A stretch of DNA of 38,180 bases from assembly GCA_947647115.1 (NCBI GenBank), contig CANSJB010000003.1, positions 1-38,180 on the forward strand, given 5' to 3'. Below the pieces are notes generated by a model. It was given only the letters and a program-made list of their open reading frames with translations. It was not told where the DNA came from and ran no database searches. This DNA is from an uncultured Clostridium sp. GTDB lineage: Bacteria; Bacillota; Clostridia; TANB77; CAG-508. Shown here in pieces: positions 26,874 to 34,779 of this stretch; the first letter of the stretch is position 1; every line of letters starts with the position of its first letter. Made by a program: the position numbers and the translations under genes.

Positions 26874-27152
26874 TTATTTTTTGTTTACTAAATCTTTTAA
26901 TGCTTTTCCAGCTTTGAATACAGGTGCTTTTGATGCTGGTATTTTGATTTCTTCTTTAGTTTGTGGGTTTCTTCCTTTTCTAGCTGCTCTTTTTCTTACT
27001 TCAAAAGATCCAAATCCAACTAATTGAACTTTATCCCCTTTTACTAATGAATCTGTTACAACACTAACGAATGCGTTTAATGCTGCTTCTGCATCTTTCT
27101 TTGTTTCTCCTGTTTTTGCTGCCATAGCTGCGATTAATTCTGATTTGTTCAT
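26874..27152 (-). CDS. hup: DNA-binding protein HU
   Basis: 92 residues, standard HU length. It bends and compacts DNA as a dimer. N-terminal helices [20 protein letters not shown] are followed by [24 protein letters not shown], the HU/IHF signature with the DNA-gripping beta arm [15 protein letters not shown], then the C-terminal [22 protein letters not shown] precedes the ATG. It has a strong terminator of its own and is probably transcribed as a single gene. Confidence 0.97.
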   Translation of the reverse strand: MNKSELIAAMAAKTGETKKDAEAALNAFVSVVTDSLVKGDKVQLVGFGSFEVRKRAARKGRNPQTKEEIKIPASKAPVFKAGKALKDLVNKK

Positions 27153-27258
27153 TTAAATTACCTCCTAATAAGATTTTAGAATATGTAGATTTATCATCTA
27201 CTATTATCATTATTCGTCATTCTTTTTCAAAATCCTTCTTTTTTTGCTTTTATTTTTT

Positions 27259-27366
27259 TTATAAAATGCTGTTTTCCGTAGGTATTTTTATTGCTCGTCT
27301 CTTGCAGCTCTCTATTTTAGCCACGTTCGCCATTTTCTGTACAGACACTAAGCTTTCAGAAAACAT
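27259..27366 (-). other. 35-codon ORF or structured RNA with atypical base composition
   Basis: A reading frame starts at ATG 27366, overlapping the flippase stop (ATGATG arrangement), and ends at TAA 27259. It begins MFSESLVSVQKMANVAKI and contains ESCKRRAIKIP. Codons such as GCG, GTG, TGC and CGA are rare in the neighbouring genes and the stretch is visibly richer in G+C, which speaks for a structured RNA or foreign piece. Pairing possibilities include TTTTCTG with CAGAAAA and the ends GTTTTC with GAAAAC. No ribosome binding site is seen. I recognise no protein or RNA family. Confidence 0.35.
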
Positions 27367-28999
27367 CATATTTTTTTGCGAAAAGAGATACCTTGATATA
27401 CTTTTTTTCCATATGGTATCATATATATTTCCTCTTTTGAAAAGATTTGTAATACAATTATAGAAATGAAATAAACAATAATTGCTATTCCCACTGCTAA
27501 AATAAAGGCTAATTTTTTTGTTATTCTAGCAATTAAAAATAAATAAGTACTATAAGCAAATATAGCCATAATTGTAGTAGCTATAATCGGTTTTATGAAG
27601 AATTTTTTGATGCTTAGTTGTAAACTGATTTGCTTTTTTAATGCCCTAAATTCAATTATAACAGCTATTATGTGGCATATTACAGTGGCAAATGCTGCTC
27701 CGTGCAGTGCCTCCTAAAAAGAATTGTTCTGGGCTGATGGGTACTAGATAACAGTTTAGTAAGAGTTTTGCAATTACACCTATTCCTAATGCTAAAGCTG
27801 GCAACATCATTTTTCCTAGTCCATGTAATGCACCACTGATAGTTTGTTCTAATACAATAAAAATAATACCTAAACAACTAATTTGGTAAATAAAAGCTCC
27901 TGATGTTGCATTTGGAAAAAGTATTTCTAATATTGGTTTTGCAAATAATATCATTCCTACCATACAAGGCATACCAATTAAAATCGTGATTAATAATGAA
28001 AATTTAATTCTTTTTTTGCCTGTTTGTAGGTCCCCCATTGCTTTTGCAGAAGAAATGGTTGGTACTAATGCTGTTGCAAATGCCATATTAAAAGACATAG
28101 GAAGTGTTACTAGTGTATCTACTTTTCCACTTAAAATGCCATATTGTATTTTAGCTTGTTCTTGTGTTAAAAAATTCTTTAAACCTCTTACTACTGTCAT
28201 AGAGTCTATATTTTTGTTAACAGTTCCTAAGATGGCACTCATAGACATAGGAATGGATACAGATAATATTTGCCAAATAGTTTTTCTAATTCTGGTTGGT
28301 TGATGCTTTTGGGCAGTTTTTATTTCTATAGCAATTTCTTTTCTCATGGTATAATAATATTTGTATAGATAAAAAAAACATAAAAATGTAGCTAAAGTAG
28401 TTGCTAGGTTAGCTCCTGCTGCCATGATAGCAGTATCTACTCCTGAAATGGTAGCTATCATTTCTACTAAAATGATAGATAATACCGTTTTAAAAAGCTG
28501 CTCTAATGTTTGTGCATTAGCTGTTACTTTTAAGTTTTCTCTTCCATTAAAATATCCTTTTATGACACAGGAAATGGAAACTAAAAAAATAGAGGGTGAA
28601 AGAGCTACTAGTGTAAATTCTGCCTCTGGTATTTGAAGAAAATAGTTTGCAATATAGTTTGCCCCTAGAAATAATATGCTACTACAAATAAAACCAATTA
28701 GACCAAAGGTAACAAAGGCTATTTTAAAAATTTTATGTGCTCCCCTATAATCTCCTACTGCTACTTTTTCAGATACTAGTTTTGCAATGGCTCCGTGGGA
28801 TTCCAACTGATGAGATAGTTAAAAATAGAGCATATACTTGAAAACCACTACTATAAATTGCATTTCCTTTGTCTCCAAATCCTTCTCGATTGGTTAAATA
28901 TAATTTGTAGACTAGTCCTAGTACTTTAATAAATATTTGTGAGAGCATCAGTACTAAAACACTTTGCATAAAGCTTTCTTTTTTTAGCTTTTTTCGCAT
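27366..28999 (-). CDS. spoVB: SpoVB/MurJ-type lipid flippase, read through two CGGA shifts
   Basis: Polytopic MOP/MVF-superfamily protein related to SpoVB and MurJ, which move lipid-linked wall precursors across the membrane. After skipping two extra Cs the protein is exactly 543 residues, the usual size, with about 14 membrane segments. The first break (CCA-C-GGA) restores TISSVGIP-G-AIAKLVSEKVA, a highly conserved SpoVB segment, at Gly 69. The second (GCA-C-GGA) restores GGTA-G-AAFATVICHII at Gly 433 and the last two membrane helices. The C-terminal tail ends PYGKKVYQGISFRKKI. GGAGG precedes ATG 28999. SpoVB rather than MurJ is preferred on the N-terminal motif but not proven. Confidence 0.88.
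27699..27702 (-). other. CGGA recoding site 2 of the flippase gene
   Basis: Coding strand GCA-C-GGA-GCA; skipping the C restores Gly 433 and 110 further residues of family-like membrane protein. Unshifted, translation ends about 16 codons later. Confidence 0.85.
28792..28795 (-). other. CGGA recoding site 1 of the flippase gene
   Basis: Coding strand CCA-C-GGA-GCC; skipping the C restores the conserved VGIPGAIAKLVSE segment at Gly 69. Unshifted, translation stops after about 7 codons. Confidence 0.88.
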
Positions 29000-29106
29000 G
29001 TTTTTTTGTTTCCTCCATTTGTTTGATAGCTTATTTTATATTTAATACATACGTATGCAAATTGTTTTTATACCTATTATTTTTGTTCTTTTCTATATTT
29101 TCAATA

Positions 29107-29421
29107 TTACTTTTTGTTTAATAACCAATCTAAAACATTAATTTTTTTTATTCCATTATAATCAGCTATTGGATCTATATCCATTGTAAGTATATATTTA
29201 GGATATGGTGCTAACTCTCTTTTTAATGTATCCTTTTCTCTTGTTGTATAGGCTACTTGAAAATAAATAAAACCTTCTTTATTTTCTGTAACAAAATCTA
29301 TTTCTTTTTCTCCTATTTTTCCAATATATACTTTATTTTTTATTTTTTTGCAATGTATTGCAAACTTTTTATTAATTTTACTAAATTTTGCATTCAAATT
29401 AATTATTATCGTAAATTTCAA
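29107..29421 (-). pseudogene. C-terminal remnant of a DUF4143/AAA ATPase
   Basis: Up to 104 codons remain. From about residue 30 the sequence KVYIGKIGEKEIDFVTENKE, then IYFQVAYTTREKDT, YPKYILTMDIDP and IKKINVLDWLL matches the nuclease-like C-terminal end of AAA ATPases with DUF4143. The family protein is about 400 residues; the ATPase part is absent and the first 30 codons here look unrelated. No ribosome binding site is convincing. It lies between the flippase and the VirD4-like gene and is best read as decay of an accessory gene. Confidence 0.75.
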
Positions 29422-29491
29422 AGGTTCCTTTTCCTTTACAATTTTTAGAGCAGATATTTCCTTCTTTTCTAAACTTTTTTACCAAAAACCC

Positions 29492-29520
29492 TTGTATTTT
29501 TCGCAATTTTGTAGGATAAT
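29492..29520 (+). promoter_or_regulatory. Promoter of the VirD4-like gene
   Basis: TTGTAT (29492-29497), 17-base spacer, GATAAT (29515-29520). This leaves a leader of only about 10 bases before the TTG start, with AGGGG in it. Confidence 0.65.
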
Positions 29521-29534
29521 ATAGGGGTATAAAT

Positions 29535-31904
29535 TTGAAAAAAATGAAAGTGGTGAATTTTGTGAAACTCATTGACAAGTTTTTAAAATTCTTAAAGACA
29601 GATAGAAATACTTTTATGACTTATATTTTAACACTTCTATCTGCTTATATATTAATTGATAGAATGGTAGAATTATTATTTATTATTTTTACAGGAGTAG
29701 GCTTTTCTTATTGGGGACCAATTAAGTACACACTTGCTTTTGCTTGTTTGACTTTTGCTTTTCTTTTTTCTGGACCTTCTAAGTTCTCCTCTTCTGATTT
29801 GGCAAAATACAGGATATTCCATACATTCTTTGTTAGTTTTTACATTTTAATTGTATGTGCTGTAGTACAGTGGATCAATCAGGCGGTTTGGGCAGGAATT
29901 TTATCACTACCTAATTATCCTGAGCTTGCTACTGAGTTTTATTACTTGTTTAGACCTGCCTTTACGGCTTTAGGACTATATATTCCACTTGTTACCTTCT
30001 ACAAAGTATTAAAATGGTTATTATTTACAGTCCATGGTACTAAAGACATTCGTGATTCTATTTTTGACTATCCTGGTATTAAATTAACCTCTGACAAAGA
30101 AGCTCATGGTGTTTATACTTGCGAAGTTAAGGTTTGTACTGACTCTGAAAGTGGAGAAGATATTTGTATCCCAGAGAGTAAACGTTTTGAATCTTTCTTG
30201 ATAGTAGGTGTTTCTGGTTCTGGTAAAACTATGATGGTTTATGAGCCAATGCTTGCAAGAGATATTGAAAGAAAGTCCTTTTTTAAGGAAGTATCTAAGG
30301 AAATGGGATTTACTGCATTAAAAACAGGACTTGCTACTTTAAACTGTCCTTATGATAATGATTATATCAATGAACATTTTACTTTAGATATGTTAATACC
30401 AAATGAAGAAAAATTAGACACTTACAAAAATTATATGAAGAAAATGATTATTAGTAGTTCCGGAGATAATATTACTTACCGTAATATGGGTATTACCTAT
30501 ATTTCTGCAGAGCATGAGTCAATTGAAAGAATTGAAAAAGTTGCTAAAAATTATCACATTAAAGTTAATTTAGTAGACCCTAATAGAGTAGATTCTCCTG
30601 GCTTAAACCCATTTAATTATAAAGACCCTATTAAAACAGGTATTGCTATTTCTTCTGTACTAAAAGGCTTATTTATTCAAAATAGACCTGATACAGAACT
30701 TGCTTTTAGAGAAAATGAAGCAATGCAAATTTGTGAAAATCTTTCTATTTTGTTAAAAGAGATTTATCCTTTAGAACATGAAGGTGCTCTTCCTAATTTA
30801 GAAGATATGCTAAACTTACTTACTGATTTTAATTTAGTAATTCATCTAGTAGAAATTATGAAGGCTCATGAAGAACTTGCAGAAAAGTATCGTATTTTAA
30901 TTCGCTATTTTGAAAATAATTTTTATCCAGATGGTAAAAATACAGAACAAACAAGACGTTCTGTTTCAACAGCCGCTTCTGTACTTGATAATTTACTACG
31001 TTACCCTGGTGTAAAAAATATTTTATGCAAACGTTCTAACAACATTGATTATGAAAAAGTATTATCAGATGGTCAGGTTACTTTAGTATGTACCCGTAGA
31101 GGTGACTTAGGAGAAACTGCTCATAAGGGTTTTGGCTTATTTTTCATTTTATTAATGCAACAAGCTATTTTAAGCAGACCTGGAAATGACAGTAATCGTA
31201 TTCCTCATTTCCTTTATATAGATGACTTTCCAACTTATATTTGTAAAGCTACAGAACCTATTTATACTTTATATCGCAAATATAAAGTGGCAACTGTACT
31301 TGACTCACAAAACTTATCACAATTAAAAGGTGATTTATCAGCAGACCCTAGAGGTGAGCATTATAAGAATTTAATACTTTCTAATACAGTTAATAAATTC
31401 ATATTTGGTAATGCTACACCAGAAGATGTTAGGTGGTGGGAAACTGCTATGCAAGATAAGAGAGAATGGAGTTGGAAATCTGATTATAACACAGACCCTT
31501 CTAAGATAGGTTATGATCAAAAATTAGGTGGTATCGAATTTAAATGGAAACCAAATTATGCAGCTGGTAAAATTATGGCCTTAAAGGGTAAACAGGTTAT
31601 TTACAAAGTAAAAGACCTTAGTGGTAAGAGTGTGGTAGAAAAAGGTAAAGTAGATTTCATGGAATCAAAATATAAAGAACCTCAAAAAGTTAAAATGTAT
31701 GACTTTACTAAATATACAGCAGGTATTACTGGCTCTGCTAAGAATAAAGGAAACTTCAGTGCTGCTACTAAAAGTAATGACAACTATGATGTAGATAGAG
31801 AAGATGACCCAATTAGAACAGATACCTCTGATTCAAACTTTTTATTTGATAACCAAGAAGCTATTATCTTTGATTTGAAAAAACCAAAAAATAATGAAGA
31901 GTAA
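29535..31904 (+). CDS. VirD4/TraG-like conjugative coupling ATPase
   Basis: 789 residues, the only plus-strand gene. About four membrane segments occupy the first 160 residues (for example YILTLLSAYILID and FHTFFVSFYILIVCAVV). The ATPase follows with Walker A GVSGSGKT at 225-232, Walker B FLYIDDFPTYI near 558, and a TraM-recognition-like C-terminal part. Such proteins pump DNA or protein substrates into type IV secretion channels. NPFNYKDP and RENEAMQICENL are typical of the Firmicute branch. No relaxase or channel genes are visible, so it may be an orphan or have an undescribed chromosomal role. The start is TTG 29535 with AGGGG; ATG 29544 is an alternative. The C-terminal ~70 residues are polar and probably disordered. 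Confidence 0.82.
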   Translation: MKKMKVVNFVKLIDKFLKFLKTDRNTFMTYILTLLSAYILIDRMVELLFIIFTGVGFSYWGPIKYTLAFACLTFAFLFSGPSKFSSSDLAKYRIFHTFFVSFYILIVCAVVQWINQAVWAGILSLPNYPELATEFYYLFRPAFTALGLYIPLVTFYKVLKWLLFTVHGTKDIRDSIFDYPGIKLTSDKEAHGVYTCEVKVCTDSESGEDICIPESKRFESFLIVGVSGSGKTMMVYEPMLARDIERKSFFKEVSKEMGFTALKTGLATLNCPYDNDYINEHFTLDMLIPNEEKLDTYKNYMKKMIISSSGDNITYRNMGITYISAEHESIERIEKVAKNYHIKVNLVDPNRVDSPGLNPFNYKDPIKTGIAISSVLKGLFIQNRPDTELAFRENEAMQICENLSILLKEIYPLEHEGALPNLEDMLNLLTDFNLVIHLVEIMKAHEELAEKYRILIRYFENNFYPDGKNTEQTRRSVSTAASVLDNLLRYPGVKNILCKRSNNIDYEKVLSDGQVTLVCTRRGDLGETAHKGFGLFFILLMQQAILSRPGNDSNRIPHFLYIDDFPTYICKATEPIYTLYRKYKVATVLDSQNLSQLKGDLSADPRGEHYKNLILSNTVNKFIFGNATPEDVRWWETAMQDKREWSWKSDYNTDPSKIGYDQKLGGIEFKWKPNYAAGKIMALKGKQVIYKVKDLSGKSVVEKGKVDFMESKYKEPQKVKMYDFTKYTAGITGSAKNKGNFSAATKSNDNYDVDREDDPIRTDTSDSNFLFDNQEAIIFDLKKPKNNEE

Positions 31905-31910
31905 TTTTTT

Positions 31911-31949
31911 AAAGAGTATCCTAAAAATTTATTTTTAAGATACTCTTTT
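31911..31949 (+). terminator. Terminator of the VirD4-like gene
   Basis: Stem AAAGAGTATC / GATACTCTTT with inner AAAAAT/ATTTTT pairs, followed on the plus strand by TATATTTTTT. It separates two convergent genes. Confidence 0.8.
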
Positions 31950-31997
31950 ATATTTTTTAAGTCTATTTTATTGGGGCTAATTAATTCAATGTGCCAT

Positions 31998-32939
31998 TTA
32001 GATACCTAACAATTTTACTTCTATATTATCCATTCTATATTTTCTAGTTTCTTCATCTAATTTAAATTCCACTAAAGTTTTAGCAAGTGTTTCTTCATTT
32101 TGCCTTAAATCCGTTGTAAAATATAGTTTAATATTACTAATTTCTAAGCCATTTATAATAATAGTTTTAAAGGTTTGTGCCATATGTTTGTCATCTTCAC
32201 ATATCAAAATAAGTTGTGGCAACCCCATACGTCCTGAATCTCCTACTTGAAAGTTCTCGTAAAAGTCTTTATATAATTTCATTTTATCTGTTAATTTCTT
32301 CTCCCAGTCTTGCTCTCTACGAATTACCTCAAATACAAATTCAATAGACTTACCATTTTTCGTTAGCTTTACACTACCGCCACTTGCTTTAAATTGTTTT
32401 CCTGATTGTTTGGCAGTAAATGCAGGCTTTGGTGTATAAGAATCAAATGCTTTTACCTTTCTTAAATAAGCAATCAAAGTTTGATTACCTGCTAATCTTT
32501 TTTTAATCATGGCTACTGGTTTGGTATTATCTGTTGGTTGCCATTTACAATCTATGCCACGAGAATTAAGTAAGTATTTCCCCATTTTTTCTAAACAATA
32601 AATACGATAAATACCTTTTCCATCTTCTGAGTCAAAATAATATCTTGTTAAAACTTTGGTTTTTACTAATTGCTCTAATTTGTTATTTAGTTTATCTTGT
32701 GAACCTACCTCTATATTTTTCCATTCTAGCATTTGAAGTAATTGCCTTGAGGTAATAAATTCAAATTCATTTACTAATTCTATAATAGCAAAGTGTATAT
32801 CATTGATATGTCCTATATTAATTCTGTGGATAATCTGATTCATTGAGATATAGCCATCTTTTCCATCAAATACTTTTATTTCGCCTTCGCGAATGGCAAA
32901 TGGTGATATGGTTGCTTTAATTTCATTATCTTCTACCAT
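31998..32939 (-). CDS. Replic_Relax-like winged-helix protein
   Basis: 313 residues. The N-terminal half has a winged-helix pattern, FEFITSRQLLQMLEWKNIEV, then LEQLVKTKVLTRYYFDSE and GIYRIYCLEKMGKYLL, typical of replication-relaxation (Replic_Relax) proteins of Gram-positive plasmids and integrative elements. The C-terminal half, with SIEFVFEVIRREQDWEKKL, LYKDFYENF and LPQLILICED, resembles the nuclease-like fold often fused in this family, but catalytic residues are not clear. It converges on the VirD4-like gene; both gene types belong to conjugative elements, so the pair may be a remnant or a domesticated unit. Confidence 0.6.
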   Translation of the reverse strand: MVEDNEIKATISPFAIREGEIKVFDGKDGYISMNQIIHRINIGHINDIHFAIIELVNEFEFITSRQLLQMLEWKNIEVGSQDKLNNKLEQLVKTKVLTRYYFDSEDGKGIYRIYCLEKMGKYLLNSRGIDCKWQPTDNTKPVAMIKKRLAGNQTLIAYLRKVKAFDSYTPKPAFTAKQSGKQFKASGGSVKLTKNGKSIEFVFEVIRREQDWEKKLTDKMKLYKDFYENFQVGDSGRMGLPQLILICEDDKHMAQTFKTIIINGLEISNIKLYFTTDLRQNEETLAKTLVEFKLDEETRKYRMDNIEVKLLGI

Positions 32940-33047
32940 GGTTTCCTCTTTTCCTTTAGCCTTAAGGAAAGACTAAAAATTCTATTTTTGCCTTTTTAGA
33001 CTATATTTATATTACCATAAATATAGTAATTTGTCCAATTTCTTTTT

Positions 33048-33777
33048 TCACTTTTGGGTATTTGGCTTTATTAGGTCTTCTACTTCCTGCTTATCTAAGT
33101 ATCTCCATGTACCAAGTTTTAAGTCTTTAACACCTATATTCCCTATTTTGCTTCTATGTAGTGCTAATACTTTTTTATCAATCGCCTCACACATACGTCT
33201 TACTTGTCTATTTTTTCCTTCATGGATAGTTATTTCTATTCGAGATATATTTTTTTCTTCCTCTATTTTCATAATTTTAACTAAAGCTGGTTTGGTAATA
33301 CATTCTCCAATGTCTACTCCATTTTTTAGACTTTCTACTTCTTGGTTTGTTATTTTACCTTTTAGCGTTACTTGATAGGTTTTACTTATTTCATGTTTTG
33401 GATGTGTAATTTGATAGATAAAGTCTCCATCATTGCTTAAAAGTAATGCGCCTGATGTATACATATCTAATCTTCCGAACAGGCAATACTTTTTGTTTTA
33501 TTTTAATTAAGTCCATAACAGTATCTCTTTTAAATTGGTCTTGCATTGTTGTTACATAGCCAATGGGTTTATTTAATAATAGATATACTTTTGGTATTTG
33601 CTGGTTTACTTGTTTCCCCTCAAATTCTATTTTATCTTTTTGCGGGTTTATTTTAGTTCCTAATTCACATACTGCTTTTCCATTTACTTTTACCTTACCT
33701 TCTAAAATATAGGTTTCTGCCTTTCTTCTAGAACAGATGCCTTGATTTGCTAGGTATTTTTGTAATCTTTCTTCCAT
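33048..33777 (-). CDS. rluB: 23S rRNA pseudouridine synthase RluB/RsuA type, read through one CGGA shift
   Basis: Isomerises a uridine in 23S rRNA (RluB) or 16S rRNA (RsuA). The S4 RNA-binding domain is at the N-terminus (MEERLQKYLANQGICSRRKA, KVKVNGKAV). The catalytic motif GRLDMYTSGALLLSNDG begins exactly at the frame break, GTT-C-GGA-AGA, so Gly 101 and catalytic Asp 104 appear only after the C is skipped. Later motifs HPKHEISKTYQV, IHEGKNRQVRRMCEAI and LHRSKIG are intact. Corrected length 242 residues, as expected. It lies 38 bases downstream of rluD. Confidence 0.9.
33474..33477 (-). other. CGGA recoding site in rluB
   Basis: Coding strand GTT-C-GGA-AGA; skipping the C produces PV-GRLD, the catalytic motif of the enzyme. 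Unshifted reading stops about 15 codons later without the catalytic Asp. Confidence 0.9.
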
Positions 33778-33815
33778 TTTTCATGATACTCCCTTTAAAA
33801 TTCCATATCAGATAC

Positions 33816-34742
33816 TTATTTTTCAAGTTGTTTTTGCAAAGTTTGTAATACTTGTTCAAAATACTCTGGAATCTGTGCCTCTAGGTGTATTTCTTGTTTC
33901 GTAACTGGATGTTTAAAGCTTAGCTTTTTAGCATGTAACATTTGCCCTTGTACACCAAATTCGTTTTTTCCATTAGAGTATACCATATCTCCTACTATTG
34001 GGTGTCCAATCTCTGCCATATGTACCCTTATTTGATGAGTTCTGCCTGTTTCAATTTTGACTTCTAAAAAGGTATAGGTTCCAAATCTTTGTAATACTTT
34101 AAAATGTGTAATTGCTTTTTTGCCATTTGGTGTTACTGCCATTTTCTTTCTATCTTTGGTGCTTCTTCCTATTGGCATATCTATACTTGCCTCTTCTTCT
34201 GGTACATTGCCTCTAACTAAACACAAATATATCTTTGTTACTTCTCTATTTTGTATTTGTTTACTAATTTCAATATGGGCATTGTCATTTTTAGCAATGA
34301 TTAGAAGCCCTGAGGTATCTTTATCTAATCTGTGTACAATTCCTGGTCTTAACTCTCCTCCTATACCAGAAAGACTACTTTTGCAATGTGCCATAATAGC
34401 ATTTACTAAGGTTCCATCTGGATTGCCAACTGCTGGATGTACTACCATCCCTTTTGGTTTGTTTACTACAATGATGTGATTATCTTCATATACAATATTT
34501 AATGGTATGTTTTGTGCTTTTAAATCAATGTTTTTTGTTTCCGGTATATGAATGGAAATAGCATCTGCTATTTGGGTCAAATAGGAGGTTTTTGTTTCCT
34601 TGCCATTTACTAATATTTGTTTTTCTTCTATTAATTTTTTTATCATCATACGAGATAAATTACTTTTTTTATTTACAATATATTTATCTAATCTTTGCTT
34701 TTCTTCTCCTTTTTGTACTTTAAATTCTTCCACTCTTTTCAC
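33816..34742 (-). CDS. rluD: 23S rRNA pseudouridine synthase RluD type
   Basis: 308 residues. An S4 domain (about 14-75: KQRLDKYIVNKKSNLSRMMI) precedes the RluA-family catalytic domain with VVNKPKGMVVHPAVGNPDGT, the catalytic Asp in VHRLDKDTSGLLIIAKND (near 136-145), IYLCLVRG and ETGRTHQIRVHMAEIGHPIVGD. RluD-type enzymes modify helix 69 of 23S rRNA, though paralogues exist and the exact site is not certain. The reading frame is intact, unlike its neighbour rluB. Confidence 0.92.
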   Translation of the reverse strand: MKRVEEFKVQKGEEKQRLDKYIVNKKSNLSRMMIKKLIEEKQILVNGKETKTSYLTQIADAISIHIPETKNIDLKAQNIPLNIVYEDNHIIVVNKPKGMVVHPAVGNPDGTLVNAIMAHCKSSLSGIGGELRPGIVHRLDKDTSGLLIIAKNDNAHIEISKQIQNREVTKIYLCLVRGNVPEEEASIDMPIGRSTKDRKKMAVTPNGKKAITHFKVLQRFGTYTFLEVKIETGRTHQIRVHMAEIGHPIVGDMVYSNGKNEFGVQGQMLHAKKLSFKHPVTKQEIHLEAQIPEYFEQVLQTLQKQLEK

Positions 34743-34779
34743 CTTTTCTTTATTTTTTAGTTATCTTCTTTTTTGTTTT

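Noticed and set aside
4017..33477. Classic P-site slippage at the shift sites
   Set aside because: Codons before the shift are CCA, AAT, ACA, CAG, ATT, CCA, GCA and GTT; most cannot re-pair after a +1 move, so a shared slippery codon does not explain the pattern.
3723..33777. Calling the PBP, trmL, flippase and rluB pseudogenes from random frameshifts
   Set aside because: All eight breaks are the same one-base insertion of C before GGA at conserved glycines; no other indel type or nonsense change occurs in these genes and the corrected lengths are exact.
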